In this document: positions 26,343 through 35,300 of the stretch, in pieces
Numbering within the stretch: the first letter of the stretch is position 1
Layout of the letters: every line of letters begins with the position of its first letter
Source: Flavobacterium yafengii
GTDB lineage: Bacteria; Bacteroidota; Bacteroidia; Flavobacteriales; Flavobacteriaceae
Assembly: GCF_030010375.1 (NCBI RefSeq)
Contig: NZ_JASCRY010000003.1
Location: 124,001 to 188,000, forward strand
Length of the DNA: 64,000 nt
Direction of reading: 5' to 3'
Position numbers and translations under genes: made by a program
Notes under the pieces: model-generated
Told to the model about the DNA's origin: nothing
Seen by the model: only the letters and a program-made list of their open reading frames with translations
The model's database searches: none

Positions 26343-26542
26343 TTTTAAGGGATTATGTTTTTATAAAAGTGCCACAAAAGTACTTAAAAATGTTGACTTC
26401 TATATTCGCACATTTGTTAATTTAATCTAAAATTAAGTAGCTTCATTTTTTGGAATAAAAGTATATTTTAATTGGAGTTACAGTTTATTAGCCAATCCAA
26501 AATTGAATAAAACTCTTAATATTTTTTTGCTAATTTTGTCCC

Positions 26543-27316
26543 ATGACTAAAGTAATTATTATTGGTTCAGGAAATGTAGCACAACATCTGATTGCAGCAT
26601 TTCAAAATTCCCAAAATCTGGGAGCTGAAATTGAATTAGTTCAAGTTTTCTCAAGACAAACAGGAAGCGTATCTCAACTACTCGATTCAAGTCAGATTAC
26701 AAATGATTTAGATACTTTAGCTGAAGCAGACTTGTATATTATTGCCGTTTCTGATGATGCAATTGCCAGCATATCTTCGCAACTTCCTTTCAAAAATCGC
26801 TTGGTGGTTCATACCTCAGGAAGTGTTTCTTTGAATGCTTTGGATGACAATAACAGAAAAGGAGTTTTCTATCCCCTGCAGACTTTTACTAAAAATAAAG
26901 CAGTTGATTTCAGAACAATTCCTATCTGTTTAGAAAGCGAAAATGCAACGGATTATCAATTATTGGATAAAGTAGCTAAATCAATTTCTGATAAAATATT
27001 CGCTATCAACTCTGAACAGAGAAAAGCATTGCATGTTGCGGCAGTTTTTGTCAATAATTTCACGAATCATTTGTACCAAATAGGTCAGGAAATTTGTCAG
27101 GAGCATCAGGTTCCTTTTGAAATTTTAACTCCTTTAATTACAGAAACAGCTCAAAAAATAATGTTACTTTCGCCATCAGAAGCTCAAACCGGACCGGCTA
27201 AACGCAATGACACCGCAACAATTGAGGCACATGAGGCTTTTTTATCCAATGAAAATCACCTTAAAATTTATAAAACACTAACACAATCTATACAGCATAA
27301 TGGCAAAAAGTTATAA
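26543..27316 (+). CDS. Rossmann-fold DUF2520 oxidoreductase-like protein
   Basis: A 257-residue cytoplasmic protein. It starts with an NAD(P)-binding Rossmann fold (KVIIIGSGNVAQHLIAAF, glycine-rich GSGNVA), followed by SDDAIASISSQLP, VVHTSGSVSLNAL and the DUF2520 C-terminal helical domain (ALHVAAVFVNNFTNHLYQIG... LTPLITETAQKIM). The fold resembles pyrroline-5-carboxylate reductase and beta-hydroxyacid dehydrogenases, but the substrate is unknown. It is the first gene of a five-gene run. A TAATTTTG element at 26531-26538 lies 5 bases before the ATG, so the transcript may be almost leaderless. Confidence 0.88.
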   Translation: MTKVIIIGSGNVAQHLIAAFQNSQNLGAEIELVQVFSRQTGSVSQLLDSSQITNDLDTLAEADLYIIAVSDDAIASISSQLPFKNRLVVHTSGSVSLNALDDNNRKGVFYPLQTFTKNKAVDFRTIPICLESENATDYQLLDKVAKSISDKIFAINSEQRKALHVAAVFVNNFTNHLYQIGQEICQEHQVPFEILTPLITETAQKIMLLSPSEAQTGPAKRNDTATIEAHEAFLSNENHLKIYKTLTQSIQHNGKKL

Positions 27317-27827
27317 AGAAATAATGAATGATATTACTACGTTTATATTTGACGTAGACGGCGTACTTACTGACAGTTCTGTTTTTGTAACCAATGAAGG
27401 AGAAATTCTTCGCACCATGAATATTCGTGATGGTTATGCCATGAAAGCCGCGGTAGAAAGCGGTTATAACGTTTGTATTATTTCGGGAGGAAGCAATGAA
27501 GGTGTTCGCGTTAGATTACGAAATCTGGGAATTACAGATATTCATTTGGGCACACCAAACAAAGTAGAAACATTTGATGAATATACTGATGTTTACAATA
27601 TCAATCCGGAACACGTTTTGTACATGGGCGATGATATTCCGGATTATCACGTGATGAAATTAGTGGGATTACCAGCTTGTCCTCAAGATGCAAGTCCTGA
27701 AATTAAAGCTATTTCCAGATATATTTCACATAAAAATGGAGGAAAAGGAGCTGCACGAGATGTTATTGAACAAGTAATGAAAGCACAAGGAAAATGGATG
27801 GCGTATTTTGATGGGAAACATGATTAG
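27300..27827 (+). CDS. kdsC: KdsC-like HAD phosphatase (KDO-8-phosphate phosphatase)
   Basis: A 175-residue HAD-superfamily C0 phosphatase. Motif I is FIFDVDGVLTDSSV, motif II is CIISGGSN, and motif IV is YMGDDIPD, with no cap domain, as in KdsC. The family dephosphorylates 3-deoxy-manno-octulosonate 8-phosphate for lipopolysaccharide core synthesis. The start overlaps the preceding gene by 17 bases; a second in-frame ATG eight codons later (MNDITTFIF) is also possible. Substrate is inferred from family resemblance. Confidence 0.85.
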   Translation: MAKSYKEIMNDITTFIFDVDGVLTDSSVFVTNEGEILRTMNIRDGYAMKAAVESGYNVCIISGGSNEGVRVRLRNLGITDIHLGTPNKVETFDEYTDVYNINPEHVLYMGDDIPDYHVMKLVGLPACPQDASPEIKAISRYISHKNGGKGAARDVIEQVMKAQGKWMAYFDGKHD

Positions 27828-27868
27828 TACTATTTTAAATGTTAAATTATAAATTTTAAATAACATCA

Positions 27869-28792
27869 ATGTTTCCATTTTTAAAACTAATCAGATACGA
27901 GAATCTACTTATGCTTGCTTTTATGCAACTTATTTTCAGGTATGTTTTTTTTAAATTTCAGGATATTCCTTTGGCATTAGCTGATTGGCAATATGGATTA
28001 TTGGTGCTATCAACTATTTTAATTGCTGCTGGAGGATATGTTATCAATAATGTTTTTGACCAAAGTACGGATACCATAAATAAACCTAACAATGTAATTG
28101 TAGGCAAAACCATTTCTGAAACCAATGCTTATAATCTATACATTGGACTTACTGTTACTGGTGTAGCCATTGGCTTTTATTTGTCAAATGTTATATCGAA
28201 ACCAGGCTTTGCATCTATTTTTATTTTGATTGCAGCAACACTTTATTTGTACGCTACAAGCCTTAAACAAATGATGGTCATTGGTAATATTATCGTGGCA
28301 TTGTTGCTTTCTTTTAGTGTTGTTATCATTGGGATTTTTGATTTATTTCCAACGATTCATGAAGGAAATCAACAACAAATGGGAGTTATTTTTTCTATTC
28401 TTTTAGATTACGCACTATTTACTTTCTTTCTTAATTTTATGAGGGAAATAATTAAAGATATTGAAGATGTTGATGGTGATTATAACCAAGGAATGAATAC
28501 TTTGCCAATTGCAATAGGGAAATCGAGGACCGCAAAAATAGTTTTTGGACTGAGCTTTATTCCTATTATTTTTATGCTCTATTACATCAATAAATACCTA
28601 CTTGAGTTAGTATTTACAACGGTATATTTATTGCTTTTTGTTGTGGGGCCATTATTTTATTTTACCGTAAAAATTTGGAGTGCAAAATCTAAAAAAGAGT
28701 TCCATACGATGAGTCAGCTGTTAAAATGGATTTTGCTATTTGGAATTCTATCTATTGTTGTTATTAGTTTAAATATAAAATACAATGCTTAA
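27869..28792 (+). CDS. UbiA family prenyltransferase (geranylgeranylglycerol-phosphate type)
   Basis: A 307-residue integral membrane protein with eight or nine helices. It has the two Asp-rich prenyl-diphosphate/Mg motifs of the UbiA family: NNVFDQSTDTINKPNN (about residues 65-80) and KDIEDVDGDYNQGMNTLPI (about residues 195-213). The sequence style fits the geranylgeranylglycerol-phosphate geranylgeranyltransferase-like group annotated in Flavobacteriia. It could attach a polyprenyl chain in quinone or lipid synthesis; MenA is a less likely alternative. It overlaps the next gene by 8 bases. Confidence 0.82.
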   Translation: MFPFLKLIRYENLLMLAFMQLIFRYVFFKFQDIPLALADWQYGLLVLSTILIAAGGYVINNVFDQSTDTINKPNNVIVGKTISETNAYNLYIGLTVTGVAIGFYLSNVISKPGFASIFILIAATLYLYATSLKQMMVIGNIIVALLLSFSVVIIGIFDLFPTIHEGNQQQMGVIFSILLDYALFTFFLNFMREIIKDIEDVDGDYNQGMNTLPIAIGKSRTAKIVFGLSFIPIIFMLYYINKYLLELVFTTVYLLLFVVGPLFYFTVKIWSAKSKKEFHTMSQLLKWILLFGILSIVVISLNIKYNA

Positions 28793-29369
28793 AAATAAAT
28801 TAAAAAAGTACACTTTAATTCTGGCTTCGGGTTCACCAAGACGCCAGCAATTCTTCAAGGATTTAGACCTGGATTTTGAAATTCGATTAAAAGAAATTGA
28901 AGAAGTTTATCCTCCAGAATTAAAAGCCGAAGAAATTACTAATTATCTAGCTTTTTTGAAAGCCAGCGCTTTTGAAGGAGAATTAAAACCGAATGAAATT
29001 CTAGTTACCAGCGACACCATCGTTTGGCATAACAATACGGCTTTGGGTAAACCAAAAGATGAGCAAGATGCTTTTGAAATCTTGAAATCATTATCAAATA
29101 CAACGCATGAAGTAATAACTTCTGTTTGTTTTAAAACCAATGAAAAAGCGGATGTAATGCACGAAGTTACCAAAGTTACTTTCAACGAATTAAGCGACGA
29201 ATCGATTCGTTATTATTTAGAAAATTACAAACCTTATGATAAAGCTGGCGCTTATGGTATCCAAGAATGGATTGGTTTTATAGGTGTTTCAAAAATTGAA
29301 GGTTCGTATGCAAATGTGATGGGAATGCCTACGGACAAAGTGTACGAATATTTGAGTAAATTAGCGTAA
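28785..29369 (+). CDS. maf: Maf family nucleotide pyrophosphatase
   Basis: A 194-residue cytoplasmic enzyme. The Maf signatures are ILASGSPRRQQFF at the N-terminus, the catalytic VTSDTIVWHNN region, and YDKAGAYGIQEWIG near residue 150. Maf proteins hydrolyse non-canonical or canonical nucleoside triphosphates (dTTP, UTP, or modified pyrimidines) to monophosphates, and have been linked to septum control. It overlaps the prenyltransferase gene and is followed 7 bases later by the channel gene, so all five genes from 26543 are probably one transcript. Confidence 0.93.
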   Translation: MLKNKLKKYTLILASGSPRRQQFFKDLDLDFEIRLKEIEEVYPPELKAEEITNYLAFLKASAFEGELKPNEILVTSDTIVWHNNTALGKPKDEQDAFEILKSLSNTTHEVITSVCFKTNEKADVMHEVTKVTFNELSDESIRYYLENYKPYDKAGAYGIQEWIGFIGVSKIEGSYANVMGMPTDKVYEYLSKLA

Positions 29370-29376
29370 TTAAATT

Positions 29377-29913
29377 ATGGACATGACGTTTTTTCAAGAA
29401 TACACAAGAGAACTAATTGCAACCGGAATTCTGGGAATTTTGCTGATATTATTTCGTATTCTTTCAACAAAACTGGTACGACGCTACGCAAAATCAAACC
29501 AAACTCTGGAGCACAGAACCAACTTAGTGATTAAATACATTCACTTATTCATCAATATTTTGGTAGTTATTGCATTAATAATAATTTGGGGTGTTCAGAC
29601 CAAAGACATTTTTATTGCACTTTCTTCTATCACAACTGTTGTGGGCGTTGCTATGTTTGCCCAATGGTCTATTTTGAGTAACATCACATCAGGTGTTATT
29701 TTGTTTTTTTCTTTTCCGTTTAAAATTGGTGATGTTATAAAAATTCATGATAAAGATTTCCCTATTGAAGCAGAGATTGAGGACATTGGTGCTTTTCATG
29801 TGTATCTGAAAACCATTGACGGAGAAAAAATTATTTATCCTAATAACCTGCTTTTGCAAAAAGGAATTTCGATACTGAAAGACCATTTTGACGATAAAGA
29901 ATTCGTGGATTAA
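29377..29913 (+). CDS. Small mechanosensitive ion channel, MscS family
   Basis: A 178-residue membrane protein with three hydrophobic helices (about residues 12-28, 48-69 and 76-110) and a short beta domain. The pore-lining helix and following turn read GVAMFAQWSILSNITSGVILFF, then the MscS beta domain FPFKIGDVIKI and later YPNNLLLQKGI. It lacks the large C-terminal cage of MscS, as short homologues do. It would open under membrane tension to release solutes. Last gene of the operon. Confidence 0.88.
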   Translation: MDMTFFQEYTRELIATGILGILLILFRILSTKLVRRYAKSNQTLEHRTNLVIKYIHLFINILVVIALIIIWGVQTKDIFIALSSITTVVGVAMFAQWSILSNITSGVILFFSFPFKIGDVIKIHDKDFPIEAEIEDIGAFHVYLKTIDGEKIIYPNNLLLQKGISILKDHFDDKEFVD

Positions 29914-30102
29914 TCAGGATTTTATAAAAAATTAATTGTCAATTCATTCTATTTTGCAAATCAACTGATTAAAAGTGATAATTTTACAACTATTGATGAG
30001 AAATATATAATACTTTAATTTCTTTAATTTTTCATATTTGTCAATTAGAAACATACGATTCATAATTGAATAGTAAATACGTTATTTAAAAAATAATAGA
30101 AT

Positions 30103-31302
30103 ATGAATGACATCTTAAAATTTCCGTTTTACGCCAAACTAACCCTGGTTTTATTGGGCTTAATCGCTCTAATTTTTATTTTTTATATTGGTCAAGATAT
30201 TTTGGTACCAATAATGATGTCGTTTTTATTTGCTATTTTATTGTATCCCATTGTTCAGTTTTTTAAATCAAAACTCTATTTTCCACATGTTCTGGCGGTG
30301 ATGCTAGCGGTAATTTTATTCGTATTGATCTTCATTGGACTTTTTGTTTTTCTGTCTTTTCAAATTAGTGATTTTGCAGCTGATTTTGATAAAATCGAAA
30401 AAAACATCAACATTCATCTCCGCAACATTCAAGGATTTGTCAGAGACAATTTTCATTTAAGTTCTTGGGAGCAGAAACAATATATTGATACCGCCACTGA
30501 AGATTCCATGGAAAAAGGAAAAGAGTTGATTGGTACTACACTAATGTCATTTACGGATACTTTAATAAATTTGACATTAATACCTATTTATACTTTTTTA
30601 ATTCTTTTATATAGAACTCATTTTTTACTGTTTTTATCCAAGTTATTCAAAAAAGAGAACCATGAGCAGTTAAAAGATATATTGACAAATATAAGAGTGG
30701 CCATCAACAGTTACATCGTGGGTCTAATCATTGAGATGATTTTAGTGTCAACAATGACAACACTTGGATTTATGCTTATTGGAGTAAAATATGCTATTTT
30801 GTTGGGAATTATCACCGGAATTTTAAATCTGATTCCTTACATAGGAATACTTTTTGCAGGAGTGCTGAGTATTGTAGCTTCGCTTACCGGTTCTCCTGAT
30901 TTCTCCATAATTGTTGGTGTAATCGTTATTACCATAATTGTTCAGTTAATTGATAATAACATTTTGGTTCCTTTGATTGTAAGTTCTAAAGTAGAAATAA
31001 ACGCCTTTGTATCGATTATTGGAATTATCATAGGTGGCGCAATCGCAGGAGTTTCCGGTATGTTTTTAGCACTTCCTATTCTGGCAGTACTCAAAGTAAT
31101 TTTTGACAGAGTTGAATCTTTAGAACCTTGGGGATATCTGATGGGAGACCATTTACCAAAAACATATACTTGGCGCAATATTAAATTACCATTGTTTGAT
31201 TCTGAATCTACACCAAAGAAAACGATCATTAAAACAGATATTGTAGTTCCTGTATTTACTGAAACCACAACTGAAAACGACACTAATAAAACTACTGAAT
31301 AG
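30103..31302 (+). CDS. AI-2E family transporter (PerM/TqsA-like)
   Basis: A 399-residue inner-membrane protein with about eight helices. Family marks are the N-terminal ILVPIMMSFLFAILLYPIVQFF, a charged central domain (FDKIEKNINIHLRNIQGF), and the C-terminal GLNLIPYIGILFAGV-like and VQLIDNNILVPLIVSSKVEINAFVSIIGIIIGGAIAG stretches. The family includes the TqsA autoinducer-2 exporter and sodium/proton antiporters, so the substrate cannot be stated. A hydrophilic Thr/Glu-rich tail of about 35 residues ends the protein. Monocistronic by spacing. Confidence 0.88.
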   Translation: MNDILKFPFYAKLTLVLLGLIALIFIFYIGQDILVPIMMSFLFAILLYPIVQFFKSKLYFPHVLAVMLAVILFVLIFIGLFVFLSFQISDFAADFDKIEKNINIHLRNIQGFVRDNFHLSSWEQKQYIDTATEDSMEKGKELIGTTLMSFTDTLINLTLIPIYTFLILLYRTHFLLFLSKLFKKENHEQLKDILTNIRVAINSYIVGLIIEMILVSTMTTLGFMLIGVKYAILLGIITGILNLIPYIGILFAGVLSIVASLTGSPDFSIIVGVIVITIIVQLIDNNILVPLIVSSKVEINAFVSIIGIIIGGAIAGVSGMFLALPILAVLKVIFDRVESLEPWGYLMGDHLPKTYTWRNIKLPLFDSESTPKKTIIKTDIVVPVFTETTTENDTNKTTE

Positions 31303-31415
31303 TTTTTAAAATAGTATATTCGACTATTCAAATTCTGAATTTTGTTAATTCGAACTGGTATTTAAAAGATTATTTCTTTTGTTTCGTTAACAATGTTTAA
31401 AATTATTTTTTTATC

Positions 31416-33236
31416 ATGTTTAAAAAACAAAGACTGGTTCTAACTATTTTGATCTTCTGCTGCTATCAGATTTCTTTTTCTCAAGTAGACAAAAAGGAAA
31501 AAGATTCTTCAGAAGTGTACAAACAAATCCAGACTTATTCCAAAAAAAATAAATTCACCAAACTTCTTCATAAATTAGTTTTTAGACCTGTTAATGTAAA
31601 AACCAAAAAGAAAAAAGTAGTCCAAAAAAAATTCAAAAACTTTGAAGGAAAGATTATCCGGAACATCAATATTGTTACTTTAGATCCATTTGGTTATTCA
31701 GAAATTGATACTACAAAAAAACCTAGAAATTGGGCTGAGCGAACCGGAAACAGAGTTCACATTAAAACAAACAGGCTTGCCATTAGGAATTTATTGCTCA
31801 TCAAAAAAAACAAACCTTTAGATTCCCTATTAGTAAAAGAATCTGAACGTTTAATACGAACACAACGCTATATCAGTCGCGTTGATGTAAGTCCGCAATT
31901 GATTAAAAACAATAAAGATTCCGTAGATATTTACATTCGGGTTTTAGATTCCTGGAGTATTATTCCTAAGGGTTCCATATCCAGTTCAGGAAGTAATTTT
32001 GAACTGAACGATCGTAATATTCTAGGTTCTGGCCATGAATTTAATAATGAATTCAGAAGCAGATTCAGTGATGGTAAAAATGCGTATCGCGTAGCGTACA
32101 CTATTCCCAACTTCAAAAATACATTCATTAAAACTACTGTAAATTATCGTATTGATTTAGATGATTATTATGGTAAAAGCATCAATATTGAACGATTATT
32201 TTATTCTCCATTTACAAAATGGGCTGGCGGAATCTATTTTGACAAACAGTTTAGAAAAGATACACTTCCGGATAGTAATGCAGCATTTGCTTACCAAAAT
32301 TTCAAATACAATTCGCAGGATTTATGGTTTGGTCGTGCTTTTAGGATTTTTAAAAGCAATACAGAGAGTCACAGAACAACAAATTTAGTAGTTGCTGGCC
32401 GGTTTTTGAATGTAAAATACTTGGAGAGTCCAATAATTGATTACGACCCCAATGATTTTTATTCTGATGAAAAATTTTCACTTATAGGAATTGGTATCAC
32501 CTCCCGTAAGTTCGTTCAAGACAGTTACATTTTCAAGAATGGAATTATTGAAGATGTACCTATTGGAAAAATATTTGGAATAACTTCGGGTTATCAATAT
32601 AAAAACAACCAAGGTCGTTACTATTTAGGAGCACAGGCAGCTTTTGGCAATTTTTATAAATGGGGATTTCTAAGTGCCAATTTTGAGTTGGGTACTTTTT
32701 TTGAAAAATCAAATACGAAACAGAATGCTTTTTCTTTTCAAGCCAATTACTTTACGAACTTGATTAGTGTTGGAAAATGGAAATTGCGACAGTTTATCAA
32801 ACCACAACTAATTATTGGTTCTAATCGCGTAAACGTTATCGGCGATCAGCTTAATATTAATGAAAATTACGGTATTCAAGGATTTAATAGTGCTTATTAT
32901 GGTACCGAAAAAGCAATACTGACTTTACAAACTCAAGCGTATGCGCCCTGGAATCTTTGGGGATTTCGATTGAATCCCTATTTTAACTATTCAGTTGCGA
33001 TGCTGGGAAATCCTGAAAAAGGATTATTGGAAAATAAAGCATATTCTAAAATTGGGATTGGATTAATAATAAACAATGATTTTTTAGTATTTAGTTCTTT
33101 CCAGATTTCACTTTCCTATTATCCATCCATACCGGGTAATGGCGAAAATATTTTCAAAACCAACTCTTTTGAAACCACTGATTTTGGTTTTCAGGATTTT
33201 GAATTAGGCAAGCCACGTACTGTGGTTTTTAAATAA
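31416..33236 (+). CDS. Outer membrane beta-barrel protein with POTRA-like N-terminus
   Basis: A 606-residue exported protein with a signal peptide (MFKKQRLVLTILIFCCYQISFSQ). Residues about 70-175 look POTRA-like (GKIIRNINIVTLDPFG ... RLIRTQRYISRVDV... VDIYIRVLDSWSI). The remaining 430 residues alternate hydrophobic and polar residues in the manner of a 16-strand barrel and end with an aromatic residue (RTVVFK, Phe penultimate). This fits the wider Omp85/BamA-like group, but I cannot point to the VRGF motif, so the call is to the architecture and not to a named member. Confidence 0.72.
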   Translation: MFKKQRLVLTILIFCCYQISFSQVDKKEKDSSEVYKQIQTYSKKNKFTKLLHKLVFRPVNVKTKKKKVVQKKFKNFEGKIIRNINIVTLDPFGYSEIDTTKKPRNWAERTGNRVHIKTNRLAIRNLLLIKKNKPLDSLLVKESERLIRTQRYISRVDVSPQLIKNNKDSVDIYIRVLDSWSIIPKGSISSSGSNFELNDRNILGSGHEFNNEFRSRFSDGKNAYRVAYTIPNFKNTFIKTTVNYRIDLDDYYGKSINIERLFYSPFTKWAGGIYFDKQFRKDTLPDSNAAFAYQNFKYNSQDLWFGRAFRIFKSNTESHRTTNLVVAGRFLNVKYLESPIIDYDPNDFYSDEKFSLIGIGITSRKFVQDSYIFKNGIIEDVPIGKIFGITSGYQYKNNQGRYYLGAQAAFGNFYKWGFLSANFELGTFFEKSNTKQNAFSFQANYFTNLISVGKWKLRQFIKPQLIIGSNRVNVIGDQLNINENYGIQGFNSAYYGTEKAILTLQTQAYAPWNLWGFRLNPYFNYSVAMLGNPEKGLLENKAYSKIGIGLIINNDFLVFSSFQISLSYYPSIPGNGENIFKTNSFETTDFGFQDFELGKPRTVVFK

Positions 33237-33429
33237 CAAAGGCTACATCCAGTAATCTCTACTTGGAACAAAACCAATTTAAACCTCTAATTTTAAAAAC
33301 ATTACAACAGCATTCATAATCCAATAGTGTAAATTATATAATTTAATATTATAATTATATAAGATTAGATCTGTTAATATTGCTTACTTTTATAGTATAA
33401 TTAAGTTAATAACTAAAACCCTAAAAGAA

Positions 33430-33747
33430 ATGAAAAAAGTTACCTTTTATTTAATGATGATGGTATTGTCATTAAGTGTTGTTCCAACCCAAATGTTAGC
33501 TGCTGAAAAAAACCCAACTTCGGTTTCAAACAACCCAAAAGAAGTTCCTGCAGAAGTTAAAGTATTGCTTAATCGTCTTGACGAAATAAAAGCAATGGAT
33601 AAATCTTCTTTGAATTCTTCAGAGAAAAAAGAATTACGTAAAGAAGTACGTGCTATTAAAGCAGAATTAAAATCTACAGGAAATGGTGTATACTTATCTG
33701 TAGGTGCAATTATAATAGTTATCCTTTTATTGATACTTTTATTGTAA
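33430..33747 (+). CDS. Small envelope protein with signal peptide and C-terminal helix
   Basis: A 105-residue protein with a signal peptide (MKKVTFYLMMMVLSLSVVPTQMLAA), a Lys/Glu-rich helical middle (EVKVLLNRLDEIKAMDKSSLNSSEKKELRKEVRAIKAELK), and a very hydrophobic C-terminal helix (AIIIVILLLILLL). It would be tethered to the inner membrane with its helical part in the periplasm. I recall this layout from flavobacterial genomes without an assigned function. A terminator follows at 33766. Confidence 0.75.
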   Translation: MKKVTFYLMMMVLSLSVVPTQMLAAEKNPTSVSNNPKEVPAEVKVLLNRLDEIKAMDKSSLNSSEKKELRKEVRAIKAELKSTGNGVYLSVGAIIIVILLLILLL

Positions 33748-33765
33748 ATAAATTTATAACTATAG

Positions 33766-33797
33766 AAAAAGGAAACGAGTATTCGTTTCCTTTTTTT
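33766..33797 (+). terminator. Intrinsic terminator
   Basis: Stem AAAAAGGAAACGA (33766-33778) pairs with TCGTTTCCTTTTT (33783-33795) around a 4-base loop, followed by further T. It closes the small envelope-protein gene. Confidence 0.9.
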
Positions 33798-33837
33798 ATG
33801 AAGTAAAATAACACAATTAAATGTTAATTATTTGACA

Positions 33838-33853
33838 TTGGCACAATTGTTGG
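33838..33853 (+). promoter_or_regulatory. Sigma-54-type promoter of the first duplicated gene
   Basis: TTGGCAC, five bases (AATTG), then TTGG. This matches the -24/-12 consensus TGGCAC-N5-TTGC with exact spacing and only the last base different. It is 72 bases before the start codon. A conserved AATTAAATGTTAA lies just upstream and recurs at the second promoter. Confidence 0.7.
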
Positions 33854-33925
33854 TTTTACCACAAAAAGATATAAAATAGTAACTTAAAATTACTTTCTAT
33901 TAATTACTAATTAAAATTTTGAAAA

Positions 33926-34429
33926 ATGAAAACATTAAAATTAATCATCGCAGGAATTATACTTTTTGCATCCGCAAATACGATGCAGGCACAAGTTTCA
34001 GTAAATGTAAATATAGGTAGTCCTCCAGCATGGGGTCCCGCTGGTTACTCAGCTGTAGATTATTATTATTTACCGGATATTCAGGCTTATTATGATATCA
34101 GAGCTACACAGTTTATTTATTTTGGTGGAGGAAAATGGATTCGTTCAAGAAACCTGCCTAATCAATACAGAAACTATAACTTATACAATGGTTATAAAGT
34201 AGTACTAAACGATTACCATGGTTCAAGACCATACAGTAACTTTAATAACCATAAAGTAAAATATTACAAAGGATACAAAGGTAAACCTCAAAAATCAATA
34301 GGTTCCAATCGTAGTAATAACAACAAAGTATACAAAAGTAATGGGAATAATGGGAATTCGAATAAAGGAAATGGAAATAAAGGTGGAAAAGGAAATAATG
34401 GCCATGGAAATGGGAATGGAAAACATTAA
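33926..34429 (+). CDS. Secreted Asn/Gly-rich protein, paralogue A
   Basis: A 167-residue exported protein: signal peptide (MKTLKLIIAGIILFASANTMQAQ), a compact domain with WGPAGYSAVDYYYLPDIQAYYD, FIYFGGGKWIRSR and YKVVLNDYHGSRPY, and a basic low-complexity tail of Asn, Gly, Lys and Ser. It is about 70 percent like the next gene over the folded part (estimated by eye), so the two are a tandem duplication. I do not know a function. The Tyr- and Trp-rich domain and the sticky tail suggest a cell-surface or stress-response role. Controlled by a sigma-54-like promoter. Confidence 0.82.
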   Translation: MKTLKLIIAGIILFASANTMQAQVSVNVNIGSPPAWGPAGYSAVDYYYLPDIQAYYDIRATQFIYFGGGKWIRSRNLPNQYRNYNLYNGYKVVLNDYHGSRPYSNFNNHKVKYYKGYKGKPQKSIGSNRSNNNKVYKSNGNNGNSNKGNGNKGGKGNNGHGNGNGKH

Positions 34430-34454
34430 TACTGATTTCATATAATTTATAAGG

Positions 34455-34484
34455 AGAGTCTCAGCAATGAGGCTCTTTTTTTTT
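34455..34484 (+). terminator. Intrinsic terminator
   Basis: Stem AGAGTCTCA (34455-34463) pairs with TGAGGCTCT (34468-34476), one G-U pair, GCAA loop, then a run of T. It ends the first duplicated gene. Confidence 0.88.
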
Positions 34485-34522
34485 AGCGCATTAATCCTTA
34501 ATTAAATGTTAACTTTTTTGTT

Positions 34523-34538
34523 TTGGCACAGTTGTTGG
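34523..34538 (+). promoter_or_regulatory. Sigma-54-type promoter of the second duplicated gene
   Basis: TTGGCAC, five bases (AGTTG), then TTGG, the same arrangement as at 33838. The upstream AATTAAATGTTAA is also conserved, so promoter and gene were duplicated together and have both been kept. Confidence 0.7.
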
Positions 34539-34606
34539 AATTACTCAAAAAGTATCGTGTTAACGAGCTATTATAAAAAAATTATTACTAATTAAATATT
34601 TGAAAA

Positions 34607-35161
34607 ATGAGAACATTAAAATTAATCGCCGTAGGAATTATACTTTTTGCATCAAGTACAATACATGCACAAGTCTCAGTAAGTTTAAACATAGGTACGG
34701 CTCCATCTTGGGGACCTGTAGGATATGCAGAAGCTGAATATTATTATTTACCGGATGTAGAAGCTTATTATGATGTAAGAGCCACTCAGTTCATTTATTT
34801 TGGTGGAGGAAGATGGATACGTTCAAGACATTTACCAAATCAATATAGAAACTATGATTTATATGGTGGATACAAAGTAGTATTAAACGATTATCATGGT
34901 TCAAGACCGTATAGCCACTTTAAGAATCATAAAGTAAAATATTACAGAGGATATCATGGAAGAGAACAAAGAAATATAGGGCATAACAATAACCGTAGAG
35001 TATATGTTAAACAAAGAGGGAATGACAATCATAGAAGATATGATAATGATAACCGCCGAGAATATAAAAAACAGGATAACCGAAATAACGGAAATGGACA
35101 TGGAAACGGACGGGGAAATGGAAATGGTCGTGGTAACGGAAACGGACGTGATAGAGATTAA
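34607..35161 (+). CDS. Secreted Arg/Asn/Gly-rich protein, paralogue B
   Basis: A 184-residue exported protein paralogous to the preceding gene: signal peptide (MRTLKLIAVGIILFASSTIHAQ), then WGPVGYAEAEYYYLPDVEAYYD, FIYFGGGRWIRSR and YKVVLNDYHGSRPY. The tail differs from paralogue A in being rich in Arg, Asp and Asn (RRYDNDNRREYKKQDNR) and ending in repeated GNGRGNGNGR. That Lys-to-Arg shift may tune binding to a polyanion, which is inference. Same promoter type and its own terminator. Confidence 0.82.
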   Translation: MRTLKLIAVGIILFASSTIHAQVSVSLNIGTAPSWGPVGYAEAEYYYLPDVEAYYDVRATQFIYFGGGRWIRSRHLPNQYRNYDLYGGYKVVLNDYHGSRPYSHFKNHKVKYYRGYHGREQRNIGHNNNRRVYVKQRGNDNHRRYDNDNRREYKKQDNRNNGNGHGNGRGNGNGRGNGNGRDRD

Positions 35162-35179
35162 TCACACGTTTATTTACAA

Positions 35180-35219
35180 GAGAGAGAGAGCCAAAATTGG
35201 TTTTCTCTCTCTTTTTTTA
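35180..35219 (+). terminator. Intrinsic terminator
   Basis: A GA-rich arm (AGAGAGAGAG, 35181-35190) pairs with CTCTCTCT (35205-35212) around a loop that holds a CCAA/TTGG pair, then a run of T. It follows the second duplicated gene. Confidence 0.82.
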
Positions 35220-35300
35220 TTATTAAAGAAAACCAAAAACATTTCAGAAAAAATTATTTAATTCCTACATTTGAAGTTACTGCAAATTAAATTTAAAAAA

